DNA of 64,000 nucleotides from a bacterium. Its GTDB lineage: Bacteria > Auribacterota > UBA6266. The notes below the pieces were generated by a model that was not told where the DNA came from, searched no databases, and was given only the letters and a program-made list of their open reading frames with translations. The stretch covers positions 1,341,549 through 1,405,548 of the forward strand of contig JALOBK010000001.1 of assembly GCA_023228325.1 (NCBI GenBank), read 5' to 3'. The position numbers were made by a program, and so were the translations under genes. Position 1 is the first letter of the stretch. Each line of letters starts with the position of its first letter. Shown piece after piece: positions 51,938 through 61,507 of the stretch.

Positions 51938-53406
51938 CTTTGTTTTCGTTTTTCTTGAAAAGAATGAGAAACGGGGTTGGCAGAAGAAGCGCCATCAACC
52001 TTTCCTCAAGAATCATTGTATCAGCAATATCTCTGGTTTTTCTGGGCATTGTTTCACGCAAGCTGTCGGAAGAGCAACTCGGTGTTTTTGCGGTCCTTTT
52101 TGTTTTTTGCGGCATTATAAGTATGTTCGGAGGTTTGGGATTCGGCACTTCTTCGATAAGGCTTATTCCCGAACTTAATGCCAAGGATGAGACAAGCTAT
52201 GTTTCTGATATTATAAAATACACCGTCTTTGTTCCGTTTCTTATACTGCTTTTTCTGATGGTTGCCGGTTTTTATTTCCGGGAAAATTTAGCGGAGGTGT
52301 TTTTGAAATCCCGGGATTCGGCGGATTTTATCCTTATAATACTTGTGGCAAGCGTTTTTTACGCCACTTATGACAGGATAATACTTATAATGCAGTCCCT
52401 GCAGTGGTTCTCCAAAATAGCGGTTTCGAACATAACAATAAATATCCTGCAGAGGTCGCTGGCGGTTATCTTTTTGTATTTCGGGTATGGGGTAAAAGGG
52501 ATTTTGTACGGATTTTTGATAGGTAATATCCTGGGCTGTATCTTAGGCCTTATGCTTTTGCTTAAATATCTGCTTATGCCTTTTTCAGGTTACTCGCTGA
52601 AGCAATATATCAGTTTTTCTCTGCCTTTTTACGGGCAGGGTTTCAGCAGGTTCCTGTTTTCCAGGGCGGATCAGACTTTTATAGCTATCCTGTTTACCCC
52701 GGATAAACTGGCGGTATATTTTATAGCAAAAAGAATTGTATCTCTTATAAACCTTGTGCTTGAGCCCCTCCTGGAACCTGTAATCCCAAAGCTTTCCGAA
52801 ATAAAAGCGAGAGGGTTGTCCGCTTTCAGGGAAAATTCGGCTAAAATATATGTAATATTCAGTTTCCTCGCGTTTGCGGGGGCCTGTTTTGTAATTTTCA
52901 ATTCAAAAATCGCGTTATTCATTGTCGGCGGCGTTAAATATGTTCCGAATACACTGATATTGAACATTCTGGCGGTTTCGGTTTTTCTGTCGTTTGTTTT
53001 TTCGGTAAGCAGGATTGGGATTTACCTGTATCAGCATCCCAAAGAGACGTTCAAGATATCTTTTTATGTCGGGTTAATCAATACCTCCCTGGGAATCGTT
53101 ATAGGCCTGTATCTTGGGCTCGCAGGGTTTGCGCTGGCCCAGTGCGCAGGGTTTCTCTGGGGTGTATTTTTTATAAGGTGTAAATATAAGAGTGACTGGG
53201 TGATATACGAGCCAAGATTGGATATTCTTTATTTTCTGAGTTTAAGCGCTGTTGTAATTACAGGCGCGGCGGTTAACAGGTATCTGGCACAGGCCAATAT
53301 GGATATTATCAATGTAGTTAAAATCTTTATTTTAAATTTTATTCTTATCGGGGTGTTTTCGGCGCTCATATTTAAAAACAAGGTCGTATCAAATGCGTTT
53401 AAATAA
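51934..53406 (+). CDS. Oligosaccharide flippase (Wzx-like, MOP superfamily)
   Basis: 490 residues with 12-14 hydrophobic helices. The typical start is RNGVGRRSAINLSSRIIVSA, then SRKLSEEQLGVFAVLFVFCG, and SFSLPFYGQGFSRFLFSRAD marks the second half-repeat. Proteins of this type flip polyprenyl-linked repeat units from the cytosolic to the periplasmic side of the inner membrane, for polymerisation by Wzy. The overlap with the methyltransferase gene is 14 bp. Confidence 0.9.
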   Translation: MTLFSFFLKRMRNGVGRRSAINLSSRIIVSAISLVFLGIVSRKLSEEQLGVFAVLFVFCGIISMFGGLGFGTSSIRLIPELNAKDETSYVSDIIKYTVFVPFLILLFLMVAGFYFRENLAEVFLKSRDSADFILIILVASVFYATYDRIILIMQSLQWFSKIAVSNITINILQRSLAVIFLYFGYGVKGILYGFLIGNILGCILGLMLLLKYLLMPFSGYSLKQYISFSLPFYGQGFSRFLFSRADQTFIAILFTPDKLAVYFIAKRIVSLINLVLEPLLEPVIPKLSEIKARGLSAFRENSAKIYVIFSFLAFAGACFVIFNSKIALFIVGGVKYVPNTLILNILAVSVFLSFVFSVSRIGIYLYQHPKETFKISFYVGLINTSLGIVIGLYLGLAGFALAQCAGFLWGVFFIRCKYKSDWVIYEPRLDILYFLSLSAVVITGAAVNRYLAQANMDIINVVKIFILNFILIGVFSALIFKNKVVSNAFK

Positions 53407-54241
53407 AGATCACATTGAAAAATCATTTTACAAAAATAAAAATTATTATGAATTGATGGAGCGCAGGTATAATACGGCGAAAGGTTCGCTGACAGTAGAG
53501 CCTGTCACAAAAGAGCTTATATTTCGCGCGCTCAAATCGTTGAATCAGGGCGCCAGAGTTTTGGAAATGGGATGCGGCGTCGGAAGCAATGTAAGATGGC
53601 TGGCCGAGCGCTTCCCGGAAATAAGATTTTTAGGCTCTGATATTTCGGAAATCGGCATATCTTATGCGCTGCAAAAGGTTGACAGCCTTAAAAACCTTGA
53701 TTTTGTTGTTGACGACATCCAAAACTCAAAATTGGAAAAGGGGAAATTTTCATTGATAATAGCCCAGTCTGTATTAGAACATTTGACTGATTATAGAAAA
53801 GCTCTCGGTGAATGTTTCGGGTTGCTTGACAACAACGGAACGCTCATAATCAGGGTTGGAAACGGGGGAAGGACGGGGTCAGGTTTATTCGGATTTATAA
53901 AGGATACAGTTAAATATATTTTAAAGGTTAACCATTCGCGGAATTTAAAGCCCGAATTTGTTATAAACAAAGAAGATATCGCAGGCAGAAGAGAACAGCA
54001 CAGGAAAAACTTTGATATGTGCAGTATCCCGTCCGATATTTTGGCCGGAGACTTAAAAAGGGCCGGTTTTATAATCAATTCTTTTTCAACTTACAGGGAA
54101 TTAAGCAGGCTTACGGAAAGATATGAACGCGGCAATGTTTTGCAGAAGAAACTGATGGATTTATATATAAATACGAGGATTTTTCCTTTCAGCCATATGG
54201 GGCGTATCACCATCCTTTCGGCGTCAAAGCGGGTTATGTAG
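53393..54241 (+). CDS. Class I SAM-dependent methyltransferase
   Basis: 282 residues. SAM-binding motif I is VLEMGCGVGSNVRWLAERFP (about 50-70), followed by FLGSDISEIGISYA (acidic residue for ribose), FVVDDIQNSKLEKGKFSLII and SVLEHLTDYRKAL, then LLDNNGTLIIRVGNGG. This fits the Methyltransf_11/25 type used to methylate sugars in surface glycans. Substrate unknown. Confidence 0.88.
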   Translation: MRLNKDHIEKSFYKNKNYYELMERRYNTAKGSLTVEPVTKELIFRALKSLNQGARVLEMGCGVGSNVRWLAERFPEIRFLGSDISEIGISYALQKVDSLKNLDFVVDDIQNSKLEKGKFSLIIAQSVLEHLTDYRKALGECFGLLDNNGTLIIRVGNGGRTGSGLFGFIKDTVKYILKVNHSRNLKPEFVINKEDIAGRREQHRKNFDMCSIPSDILAGDLKRAGFIINSFSTYRELSRLTERYERGNVLQKKLMDLYINTRIFPFSHMGRITILSASKRVM

Positions 54242-54244
54242 AAT

Positions 54245-55603
54245 ATGATAATTCAGCAGATGCAAGATATAATATGTAAAAGCAGATTAAAAAAATATCT
54301 TTCTTCAAGAAGAAGCAAATGGCAGCTTTATCGCGACAAAGAGAAATTATCATATCTTTCCGAAGATGAAATAAGGAATCTCCGGGAACGGAAATTCAGA
54401 AAACTGTTAAAGCAGTCGCTGAACTCTTCTTATTACAGCGGTGTATTGAAGAAAGCCGGTTTGAATCCCGATAACATTGTGCTTGAAGACTTAAAAAAGC
54501 TTCCTTTCCTTACCAAAGAAATCATCAGGCAGCAGGGGGACAGTCTTCTTACAAAACCCAAAAGCATGCTTTACCAAAATGCAAGCGGCGGTTCCACGGG
54601 AGAACCTGTAGTATTTTACCAGGATGATAATTACGCGGATAATATCTGGGCGACGATGATGGTAATTCTTGAAATGTGCGGGTGGCGCTATGGCGCGAGA
54701 ATAGCAAGGCTATGGGGGGCCCCGCAGGATAAATATAAATTCGAGACACTAAAAGGCAGACTCGTATATTTTCTGCAGAATACAAGATTCTACGATTCAT
54801 TTAATATGTCCGAAGAGAATATGCTGAAATATCATTATGATATGACAAAGCATAAACCTGATATAATCATCTGTTATGCGTCTTCCGTTTACCTTCTGGC
54901 GAAATTCCTGAAAAAAAGAGGATTGAAGCCTTCATACCCCTCTATATCCATAAACACATCGGCTGAAACGCTGATGCCCCATATGAGAAATACGCTGGAG
55001 GAAGTATTCGGCAGGGAAATCTATGACAAATACGGCAGCAGGGAGATAAGCGGCATAGCGTGCGAATGTTCCGAGCATAAAGGGCTCCATATTTTTGAAG
55101 ATAATGTCATTCTGGAATGTCTTGATCCCGTGACCGGGGAAAATGTCTATGAAAAACCCGGAGAGCTTGTCATTACAGACCTGAATAATATGGGAATGCC
55201 GTTTATCCGCTACAGGATAGGGGATATGGGGGTGGTTTCAGGGGAAAAGTGCGGCTGCGGCAGGAACACCATTATGCTGAGAAAAGTGCTGGGCCGCATT
55301 ACGGATAATTTTTACCTGAAGGACGGCAGAATCGTGCACGGGGAATATTTCACGCATCTTTTTTACGGGAAGCGGGGCATAAAAAATTTCCGGTTCACGC
55401 AGAATAAAGAAGATGATTTCCTGCTTGAGATTGTTAAAGACAGAGATTATACGGATGAACATTTGAATAAGATATTGTATGAGATAAAAAAAGTTATCGG
55501 GGACAAAGTTTTATTAAAAGTTGAATTCAGGGATAAGATTCCCGATACCGCAACGGGAAAATACAGGTTTACCATTTCAAAGGTGAGAAAAAATTCCTTA
55601 TGA
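54245..55603 (+). CDS. Adenylate-forming enzyme, CapK/phenylacetate-CoA ligase-like
   Basis: 452 residues. The nucleotide loop ASGGSTGEPVVFYQDD (about 113-127), the middle motif YDKYGSREISGIACEC and GELVITDLNNMGMPFIRYRIGD match PaaK/CapK proteins. VLLKVEFRDKIPDTATGKYR is the C-terminal hinge and lysine region. CapK homologues recur in capsule loci but their reaction is unproven; activation of an acid for attachment to sugar is the usual suggestion. Starts 3 bp after the methyltransferase and overlaps the next glycosyltransferase by ATGA. Confidence 0.88.
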   Translation: MIIQQMQDIICKSRLKKYLSSRRSKWQLYRDKEKLSYLSEDEIRNLRERKFRKLLKQSLNSSYYSGVLKKAGLNPDNIVLEDLKKLPFLTKEIIRQQGDSLLTKPKSMLYQNASGGSTGEPVVFYQDDNYADNIWATMMVILEMCGWRYGARIARLWGAPQDKYKFETLKGRLVYFLQNTRFYDSFNMSEENMLKYHYDMTKHKPDIIICYASSVYLLAKFLKKRGLKPSYPSISINTSAETLMPHMRNTLEEVFGREIYDKYGSREISGIACECSEHKGLHIFEDNVILECLDPVTGENVYEKPGELVITDLNNMGMPFIRYRIGDMGVVSGEKCGCGRNTIMLRKVLGRITDNFYLKDGRIVHGEYFTHLFYGKRGIKNFRFTQNKEDDFLLEIVKDRDYTDEHLNKILYEIKKVIGDKVLLKVEFRDKIPDTATGKYRFTISKVRKNSL

Positions 55604-56754
55604 ATATCTTATTCGTAAACAGGTTGCTGGGAACTTACTGGGGCGGCGGGGAATCATTTACTTATAATGCGGCGAAAATTATCTCAAAGATGGGGCATAA
55701 AGTATGCATCCTTTCAGCCATGCCCCTGCTGGGGAAAAAGAACGGCATAAGTGGCGTTGATGTAACTTATATAAGGATGCCTTATTTGAAAAAATTCGGT
55801 TATATGCTCCAGGATAAGTTTCCCAAAGTGCCGTCTTTGCTTATGCAGGCGGATTCCTTCTTGTTTAGCAGGATGGCTTATTCCTGGATTAAGAGCAACG
55901 CCGGTTGCTTTGACGTAATACAGCTTACAGCCCAGACTTATCTCGCGGAAATGATATTAAGCCGACTCGGCAAACCTGTCGTGTTGAGGTTCCCGGGCCC
56001 GCCGTCGGAAAAATGGCACTTGCCTGCATTGAAAAGGTTAGACAGCAATCCCAGAGCGCTGGTTTTCGGTACCGGAGACGCGGTTATAAAATCGGAAAAA
56101 ATGGGAATCCATATGGAAAATATTTCTCAGGGCGTAGATTCGGATATCTTTAAACAAGATTATGTTGAGAGGAGTAAAATTCGCGCTAAATACGGCATCA
56201 AAGATTCCGATTTCCTGTTTTTTTCATGCGCGAGGCTGATAAAAGGCAAGGGCCTGGGATTTTTGATAAAAGGTTTCTGTAAGGCGAACCTGAAAATACC
56301 CGGTTTAAAGCTGATTATATCCGGCGAAGGTATATTGGAAAAAAAACTCCTGCGTCTGATAAAAAAACTGAATCTGGACGGCAAAGTTTTCCTATCGGGA
56401 TTTTTGCCTTATAATGAAGTTTATAAGTACTATTCCGCGGCGGATGCATATGTGCTGCTGTCACATTACGAAAACTTTTCAAATACTGTGCTTGAAGCAA
56501 TGGCCTGCGGCTTGCCGGTGATTACCACTGATGCCGGCGGTTTCCCGCTGCAGGTGCAAAAAGGAAAAAACGGTTTTATGATACCTTATAACGATATGGA
56601 TACCTTTGTTTCGAGTGTTAATAGGGTATATTCAGACGTAAATTTGAGAAAAACAATGCGGGAAACAAATAGAAATTGTGTTAAATCGGATTATCGATGG
56701 GAAACGGCCGCGGAAAAAATGCTGGGATTGTATAGAAAGGTAATCAATGCCTGA
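55600..56754 (+). CDS. Glycosyltransferase family 4-type
   Basis: 384-residue GT-B fold enzyme. The N-terminal glycine loop NRLLGTYWGGGESFTYNAAK, the C-terminal strand FFSCARLIKGKGLGFLIKGF, GEGILEKKLLRLIKKL, VFLSGFLPYNEVYKYYSAAD and the ENFSNTVLEAMACGLPVITT stretch (the E-x7-E nucleotide-sugar motif) are all present. Sugar and acceptor unknown. Cytosolic face of the inner membrane. Confidence 0.92.
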   Translation: MNILFVNRLLGTYWGGGESFTYNAAKIISKMGHKVCILSAMPLLGKKNGISGVDVTYIRMPYLKKFGYMLQDKFPKVPSLLMQADSFLFSRMAYSWIKSNAGCFDVIQLTAQTYLAEMILSRLGKPVVLRFPGPPSEKWHLPALKRLDSNPRALVFGTGDAVIKSEKMGIHMENISQGVDSDIFKQDYVERSKIRAKYGIKDSDFLFFSCARLIKGKGLGFLIKGFCKANLKIPGLKLIISGEGILEKKLLRLIKKLNLDGKVFLSGFLPYNEVYKYYSAADAYVLLSHYENFSNTVLEAMACGLPVITTDAGGFPLQVQKGKNGFMIPYNDMDTFVSSVNRVYSDVNLRKTMRETNRNCVKSDYRWETAAEKMLGLYRKVINA

Positions 56755-57877
56755 CAGGAAGAAAATTGTATTTACCATTCCTAATATGGAAGGGGGGGGC
56801 GCGGAGAGGACGGTCTCTAACCTGTTGAAGTATTTAGACAGGTCTAAATACAGGTTTTTCCTTGTGCTATATGAAAAAAAGATTAAATACGATATTCCGG
56901 TGGATGTGAAGGTTTTTTCCCTTAATGTATCTCCTTCCGGAAATTTCTTTGTGAAAATATATAATTATGCGATTCGTATCATCAAACTTGCGGCGGTGTT
57001 CAGGGATATCAAGCCCGATACTATTATGAGTTTTCTGACGGATGTCAACATATCGGCGATACTGGCCCGCTTTCTTTCGTTTTCAAAAAGCAGGCTGATA
57101 CTCTCCGAGAGAAACTCTGTTAAAGCCGTTTATAGCGCCGGATATCAGAGAACAAAGAGATTTCTGGTAAGGTTGCTGTACAGGTATGCGGATGGGATAG
57201 TAACTGTTTCCGAAGACATATCCGGGGAACTTATGGGCTACGGGATAGATAAAGGTAAAATAACAGTTATCCACAATATGGTTGATTGCAGGGATATCGC
57301 TGTTTTATCCAAAGAGGAAGTAACCGAAACAGATATATTTAATAGGAGCTTGCCGGTAATTGTTACGGCGGGTTCACTAACGAGGCAGAAGAACTATAGT
57401 TTGCTTCTGGATGCATTTAAGCTTGTTTTGGATAGCATAGACGCAAAACTTATTATTCTGGGCGAGGGGCCTCTTCTTGGCGAACTTAAGGAACAGGCAA
57501 AAACGCTTTGCGTTGAAGATGATGTTGTTTTTGCGGGGTTTCAAAAAAATCCTTTTAAGTATATTTCAAAGAGCGATGTTTTTGTGGTGACTTCACTGTG
57601 GGAAGGGTTCCCTAATGTCATACTCGAGGCTTTTGCGTGCGGGACTCCCGTAATATGTGTTGATTGCGGGAACATATGCAGAGGACTTATAAAAGACGAA
57701 ATAAACGGTTTTATTGTTTCCGGGCATGATGATAAATTATTGGCGGCATCCATTATAAGGTTATTGGAAAACAGTGTTTTATTGAAGGAATTCGCAGGCG
57801 GCGCTGTCGTGGCGGCAGGCGAGTATGATATTAAAAAAGGAACATCCCGGTACGAGAAGGTGATTTTTGAAAAATGA
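56747..57877 (+). CDS. Glycosyltransferase family 4-type
   Basis: 376 residues. FTIPNMEGGGAERTVSNLLKY at the start (quoted in part: MEGGGAERTVSNLL) is the acceptor-side loop. VTAGSLTRQKNYSLLLDAF, LGEGPLLGELKEQAK, VVFAGFQKNPFKYISKSDVF and EGFPNVILEAFACGTPVICV complete the GT4 pattern. It resembles WbpH/WcaL-like transferases. Overlaps the previous gene by 8 bp. Confidence 0.92.
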   Translation: MPDRKKIVFTIPNMEGGGAERTVSNLLKYLDRSKYRFFLVLYEKKIKYDIPVDVKVFSLNVSPSGNFFVKIYNYAIRIIKLAAVFRDIKPDTIMSFLTDVNISAILARFLSFSKSRLILSERNSVKAVYSAGYQRTKRFLVRLLYRYADGIVTVSEDISGELMGYGIDKGKITVIHNMVDCRDIAVLSKEEVTETDIFNRSLPVIVTAGSLTRQKNYSLLLDAFKLVLDSIDAKLIILGEGPLLGELKEQAKTLCVEDDVVFAGFQKNPFKYISKSDVFVVTSLWEGFPNVILEAFACGTPVICVDCGNICRGLIKDEINGFIVSGHDDKLLAASIIRLLENSVLLKEFAGGAVVAAGEYDIKKGTSRYEKVIFEK

Positions 57878-59288
57878 ACTGATGAAACAGTTTAATATCA
57901 GTGAAACGCTGGTAAGTAAAGTCTATTTTTACGGCGTTATTGCTTTGATATCCGTGTTGCTGGGTATTTTGATTGCGGTTGACTATCATATCTTCATTCT
58001 GCTGGTTTTAATCGGTTTGGCCGCAATTTTTCTGTTTTATTTCGACTCGGAATATTCCTATGTTATTTTTTTTATCGCGCTTATCTGGGTGCCGACATGG
58101 GTAAATTCGTATTCTTTATTCGGGGTAAGGTTCGGCATACTTACCGTGAATTATCCGCTGGTTTTTCTCTTTGTTTTTTTTATAAGGGATATTATTGATA
58201 TTTATACCAAGAAAACCTCTCCGGAGATGAACTATATTGACGGGCTTATTATTATACTGTTTTTATGGACATTGTTTTCGCTTTCCAAATCCATATCACC
58301 CGAAGGAAAAAGAAGTTTTTATCTTTTTGGCTTCCCGCTGCTTTATTTTTTATTTGTAAAATATTGCCCCCTGGATAAGAAAGGGTTCATTTTGTGGATG
58401 AAAAACATAGTCTTCTTTTCCCTGCCTATGGCGCTTTACCTTGTTTTTGAGATGATAACAGAGATAAACATCTTCTTCCCGCCGCAGGAAAGGTATAAAT
58501 ATTTCAGTTATATGTATAAGGATTCCAGCGGATATCAGCCCGGGGGAAGTTTTCTAGGTCCCAATGAAGCCGGCCTTTTCCTGTCGATGGCGGCGGCTAT
58601 GGCTCTTTATTTTTATAATACCTGCGCTGCAAGACTGAAGAAGTGGTGGATACTGACAATAGTAATTTTAAGTTCCGGTGTGGCAATAACCTTATCGAGA
58701 AGCGCATGGCTGTCATTGTTGAGCGTTTATATAATGAACGTTTTTTTCAACGAGAAGAACAGGATTAAGTCATTTTATTATATTTTTACTTTTTTCATAT
58801 GTTTTGCCATCGGGTTCCAGTTTTTTGACCTGCCGCGGACAGCCTCCGAAAGATTGTTTGACGGCGATACGATTAATGCCAGGATTGAGGTCTTTCACGA
58901 CGCATTGAATCAGATCAAGGATAACTGGTTGTGCGGCATCGGGTACGATAATTTCCGTTTCAGGCATTTCTGGATGGTAAAAGGCCCCACTCATAATGTA
59001 TTTACATCTCTGCTTGCCGAACTCGGTATAATCGGGTTGATTCCTTTTGCCGTTATCTTGACAGTTGTTTTCCACCGCTGGAAACTGTATTCGGATATTG
59101 ACGGTATTGATAAAAGTATCTTAACCATGTTTATCAGCATTTTTGTCGCGTATGTTGTCACGGGTATGGCGCACAGCGTGAATCTTGCATACCATTCGAG
59201 TTCATTATTCTGGATTTTTGCCGCGGTTTATTTGAATAACAGAAAAACACTAATAATTGATGATAACGAGAATACTTTTAATAAATAA
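57867..59288 (+). CDS. Second O-antigen ligase/polymerase-like membrane protein
   Basis: 473 residues, about 11 hydrophobic helices, no TPRs. The ligase/polymerase core has GSFLGPNEAGLFLSMAAAMA, TLSRSAWLSLLSVY, IGYDNFRFRHFW and the conserved THNVFTSLLAELGIIGLIPF loop (His-Asn and Glu-Gly). TTG at 57867 has AAGGTGA upstream; ATG at 57882 is an alternative. With the TPR-bearing homologue at 48211, the locus has two proteins of this family. One is a likely Wzy polymerase and the other a ligase, but which is which cannot be told. Confidence 0.87.
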   Translation: MKNELMKQFNISETLVSKVYFYGVIALISVLLGILIAVDYHIFILLVLIGLAAIFLFYFDSEYSYVIFFIALIWVPTWVNSYSLFGVRFGILTVNYPLVFLFVFFIRDIIDIYTKKTSPEMNYIDGLIIILFLWTLFSLSKSISPEGKRSFYLFGFPLLYFLFVKYCPLDKKGFILWMKNIVFFSLPMALYLVFEMITEINIFFPPQERYKYFSYMYKDSSGYQPGGSFLGPNEAGLFLSMAAAMALYFYNTCAARLKKWWILTIVILSSGVAITLSRSAWLSLLSVYIMNVFFNEKNRIKSFYYIFTFFICFAIGFQFFDLPRTASERLFDGDTINARIEVFHDALNQIKDNWLCGIGYDNFRFRHFWMVKGPTHNVFTSLLAELGIIGLIPFAVILTVVFHRWKLYSDIDGIDKSILTMFISIFVAYVVTGMAHSVNLAYHSSSLFWIFAAVYLNNRKTLIIDDNENTFNK

Positions 59289-60501
59289 ATTTTTATACCC
59301 CCGAGGCGGAGATGCCATCAGCACTCTCGAGGCAGGCCGGCTTCTCGAGGAAAAAGGCCATAAGGTGTATTTCTGGGGAATGAAGCATCCTCTGAATCGG
59401 GCGTTTGAGCATGCCGAGTGGTTTGTTGATAATTCGGACCTGAACGCGAAATCAGGTATTTCCTCAAAATTTAAGGCGGCGGCGAATATCCTGTACTCAA
59501 GGGAGGCAAAAGAGAAAATCGCTTTTATGCTGGACGAATGCCAACCCGATGTTGTCCATATCAATAATATATCCCATTATGTTTCGCCTTCCATATTACA
59601 TGTGATAAAGAAGAAGAACATTCCTGTTGTGATGACGCTCAGGGATATGCAGATGGTTTGCCCGACTTATTTGATGCTGTCCGGTAACAGGCTGTGTGAA
59701 AAATGTAAAAACGGGCGCTTTTACTGGTGCGTCTTAAGAAAATGCACAAAAGGTTCCTACGCTAAAAGCGTTTTAAATGCCGCTGAGATGTATTTGCACC
59801 ATAAAATAATGCATATTTATGATGCTGTTGACATGTTTATATCCCCCAGCATCTTTTTAAAGGAGAAAATGTCCGAGATGGGGTTTAAACCCGGGATTGA
59901 GCACCTGCCTAATTTTATAGACGCGGAAGAATACGCGCCGGTGGATTCCGCCAAAAGCCGGAAAATGGTTTATTTCGGGAGATTATCTCCGGAGAAAGGG
60001 ATTCTTACGCTTTTAAAAGCGGCGAAAAATATTAAAGTGGAGCTTGATATAATAGGTGACGGGCCTATAAAGGGAGATATAGACTTATTTGTAAAAAATA
60101 ATATGCTTGAAAATGTCCGGGTACACGGGTTTTTGAAAGGAGAAAGTCTCAAAGCAAAAATTAAAGAAGCTTTTGCCGTTATAGTCCCTTCCGAATGTTA
60201 TGAAAATAATCCCAGGTCTGTTTTGGAAGCTTTTGCGCTTGGGAAACCTGTGATAGCGTCAAAAATAGGGGGAATACCGGAAATGGTGAAAGACAATCAG
60301 ACGGGTTTGCTTTTTAAGCCCCGGGATGCCGTTAGCCTGGGTGAAAAAATCCAGTACGCGCTGGAAAATCCTGAAAAATTTGCTGAAATGGGGCATAAAG
60401 CAGGATTATCAGCGAAAAATAATTATAGTCCTGCTGTTTATTATACTAAGCTTATAGAAATATACGGGAAAGCGCTGAGCAAACATGAGAAAAAACATTA
60501 A
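59260..60501 (+). CDS. Glycosyltransferase family 4-type
   Basis: 413 residues from the ATG at 59260, overlapping the previous gene by 29 bp. LLINKFLYPRGGDAISTLEA is the N-terminal loop. An insert with four cysteines (CPTYLMLSGNRLCEKCKNGR, WCVLRKC; about 130-165) is found in a subset of GT4 enzymes and may bind zinc. VYFGRLSPEKGILTLLKAAK and ECYENNPRSVLEAFALGKPV give the GT4 nucleotide-sugar site. Confidence 0.92.
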   Translation: MITRILLINKFLYPRGGDAISTLEAGRLLEEKGHKVYFWGMKHPLNRAFEHAEWFVDNSDLNAKSGISSKFKAAANILYSREAKEKIAFMLDECQPDVVHINNISHYVSPSILHVIKKKNIPVVMTLRDMQMVCPTYLMLSGNRLCEKCKNGRFYWCVLRKCTKGSYAKSVLNAAEMYLHHKIMHIYDAVDMFISPSIFLKEKMSEMGFKPGIEHLPNFIDAEEYAPVDSAKSRKMVYFGRLSPEKGILTLLKAAKNIKVELDIIGDGPIKGDIDLFVKNNMLENVRVHGFLKGESLKAKIKEAFAVIVPSECYENNPRSVLEAFALGKPVIASKIGGIPEMVKDNQTGLLFKPRDAVSLGEKIQYALENPEKFAEMGHKAGLSAKNNYSPAVYYTKLIEIYGKALSKHEKKH

Positions 60502-61507
60502 ATATCCGGAAGAAGCATGTTTTATTTCCACATACAGGTGTAATGCGAAGTGTGTGATGTGCGGCATTTGGCAGAAACGCGCAGGGGAGGGAAAAGAAAT
60601 CGGGCCGTCAGACCTGAAAAAACTTCCTTCCTGTTTTAAACGGATTAATATCAGCGGTGGCGAGCCGTCTTTGAGAGATGACCTCCCTGATATTGTCGAA
60701 GCGCTAAGGTCTAAATCGCGTAAAATCGACATCAGCACGAACGGATATCTAACGGAAAAGTTAGTGGAAACGGGCCGAAAATTTCCCGATACGGCTTTCA
60801 GGATAAGCCTTGAAGGAATGAGGGAATTGAATGACAGGCTAAGGGGTCTGAAGGATGGGTTTAAAAAAGCCATGGAAAGTGTTGAAAAATTAAAATCAGC
60901 CGGTGTAAAGGATATAGGATTAAGCATTGTTATTTCCGACAGGAATAAAGATGACCTGTTGAAATTATACCGCATGGCAGTGGAAATGGATTTGGATTTA
61001 AGCAGTTCCGTCATGCACAACTCTTTTTATTTCAATAAATTCGATAATAAGATCGAAGATGTCGAAGGCACCGTTATTGAAGTGCGAAAGTTTGTAGAAC
61101 AACTTCTTAAGTCAAAAAGAAAAAATATAAGTTTGAGGATAAAGGATTGGGGCAGAGCTTTTATCAATTATGGTATTATAAAATACATTAAAAAGGAAGA
61201 CAGGCCTATAATGTGCGGCGCCGCGAAGGATTTTTTCTTTCTTGACCCCTATGGGAACATATTGGCATGCAACGGAAGCGATGAGCCGTGGATTCTCGGC
61301 AATATTATGAAGGAATCGTTTGAACAGATTTGGTCTGGCGAAAGGGCAAATGAGATGCGCGAAAAGGTTTTGCGATGTAATAAAAAATGCTGGATGGTCG
61401 GCAGCGCGCGGCCCGCCATGAGAACCAGACCGTGGGTTCCCGTCATTTGGATAATAAAAAATAAAATAAGCCTTTTAAAAGGGGGATGTGTTTTCGGTGA
61501 GAAATAA
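60485..61507 (+). CDS. Radical SAM protein with SPASM-like C-terminus
   Basis: 340 residues. The CX3CX2C cluster-binding motif is Cys19, Cys23 and Cys26 (TYRCNAKCVMCGIW). NISGGEPSLRDDL is the SAM-contacting GGE segment and ISTNGYLTEK follows. The C-terminal 90 residues (MCGAAKDFFFLDPYGNILAC, then RCNKKCW) resemble a SPASM/twitch region that binds one more iron-sulfur cluster. Relatives occur among glycosyltransferase genes in surface polysaccharide loci, where they may modify a sugar or lipid; the substrate is unknown. It overlaps its neighbours by 17 and 20 bp. Confidence 0.88.
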   Translation: MRKNIKYPEEACFISTYRCNAKCVMCGIWQKRAGEGKEIGPSDLKKLPSCFKRINISGGEPSLRDDLPDIVEALRSKSRKIDISTNGYLTEKLVETGRKFPDTAFRISLEGMRELNDRLRGLKDGFKKAMESVEKLKSAGVKDIGLSIVISDRNKDDLLKLYRMAVEMDLDLSSSVMHNSFYFNKFDNKIEDVEGTVIEVRKFVEQLLKSKRKNISLRIKDWGRAFINYGIIKYIKKEDRPIMCGAAKDFFFLDPYGNILACNGSDEPWILGNIMKESFEQIWSGERANEMREKVLRCNKKCWMVGSARPAMRTRPWVPVIWIIKNKISLLKGGCVFGEK

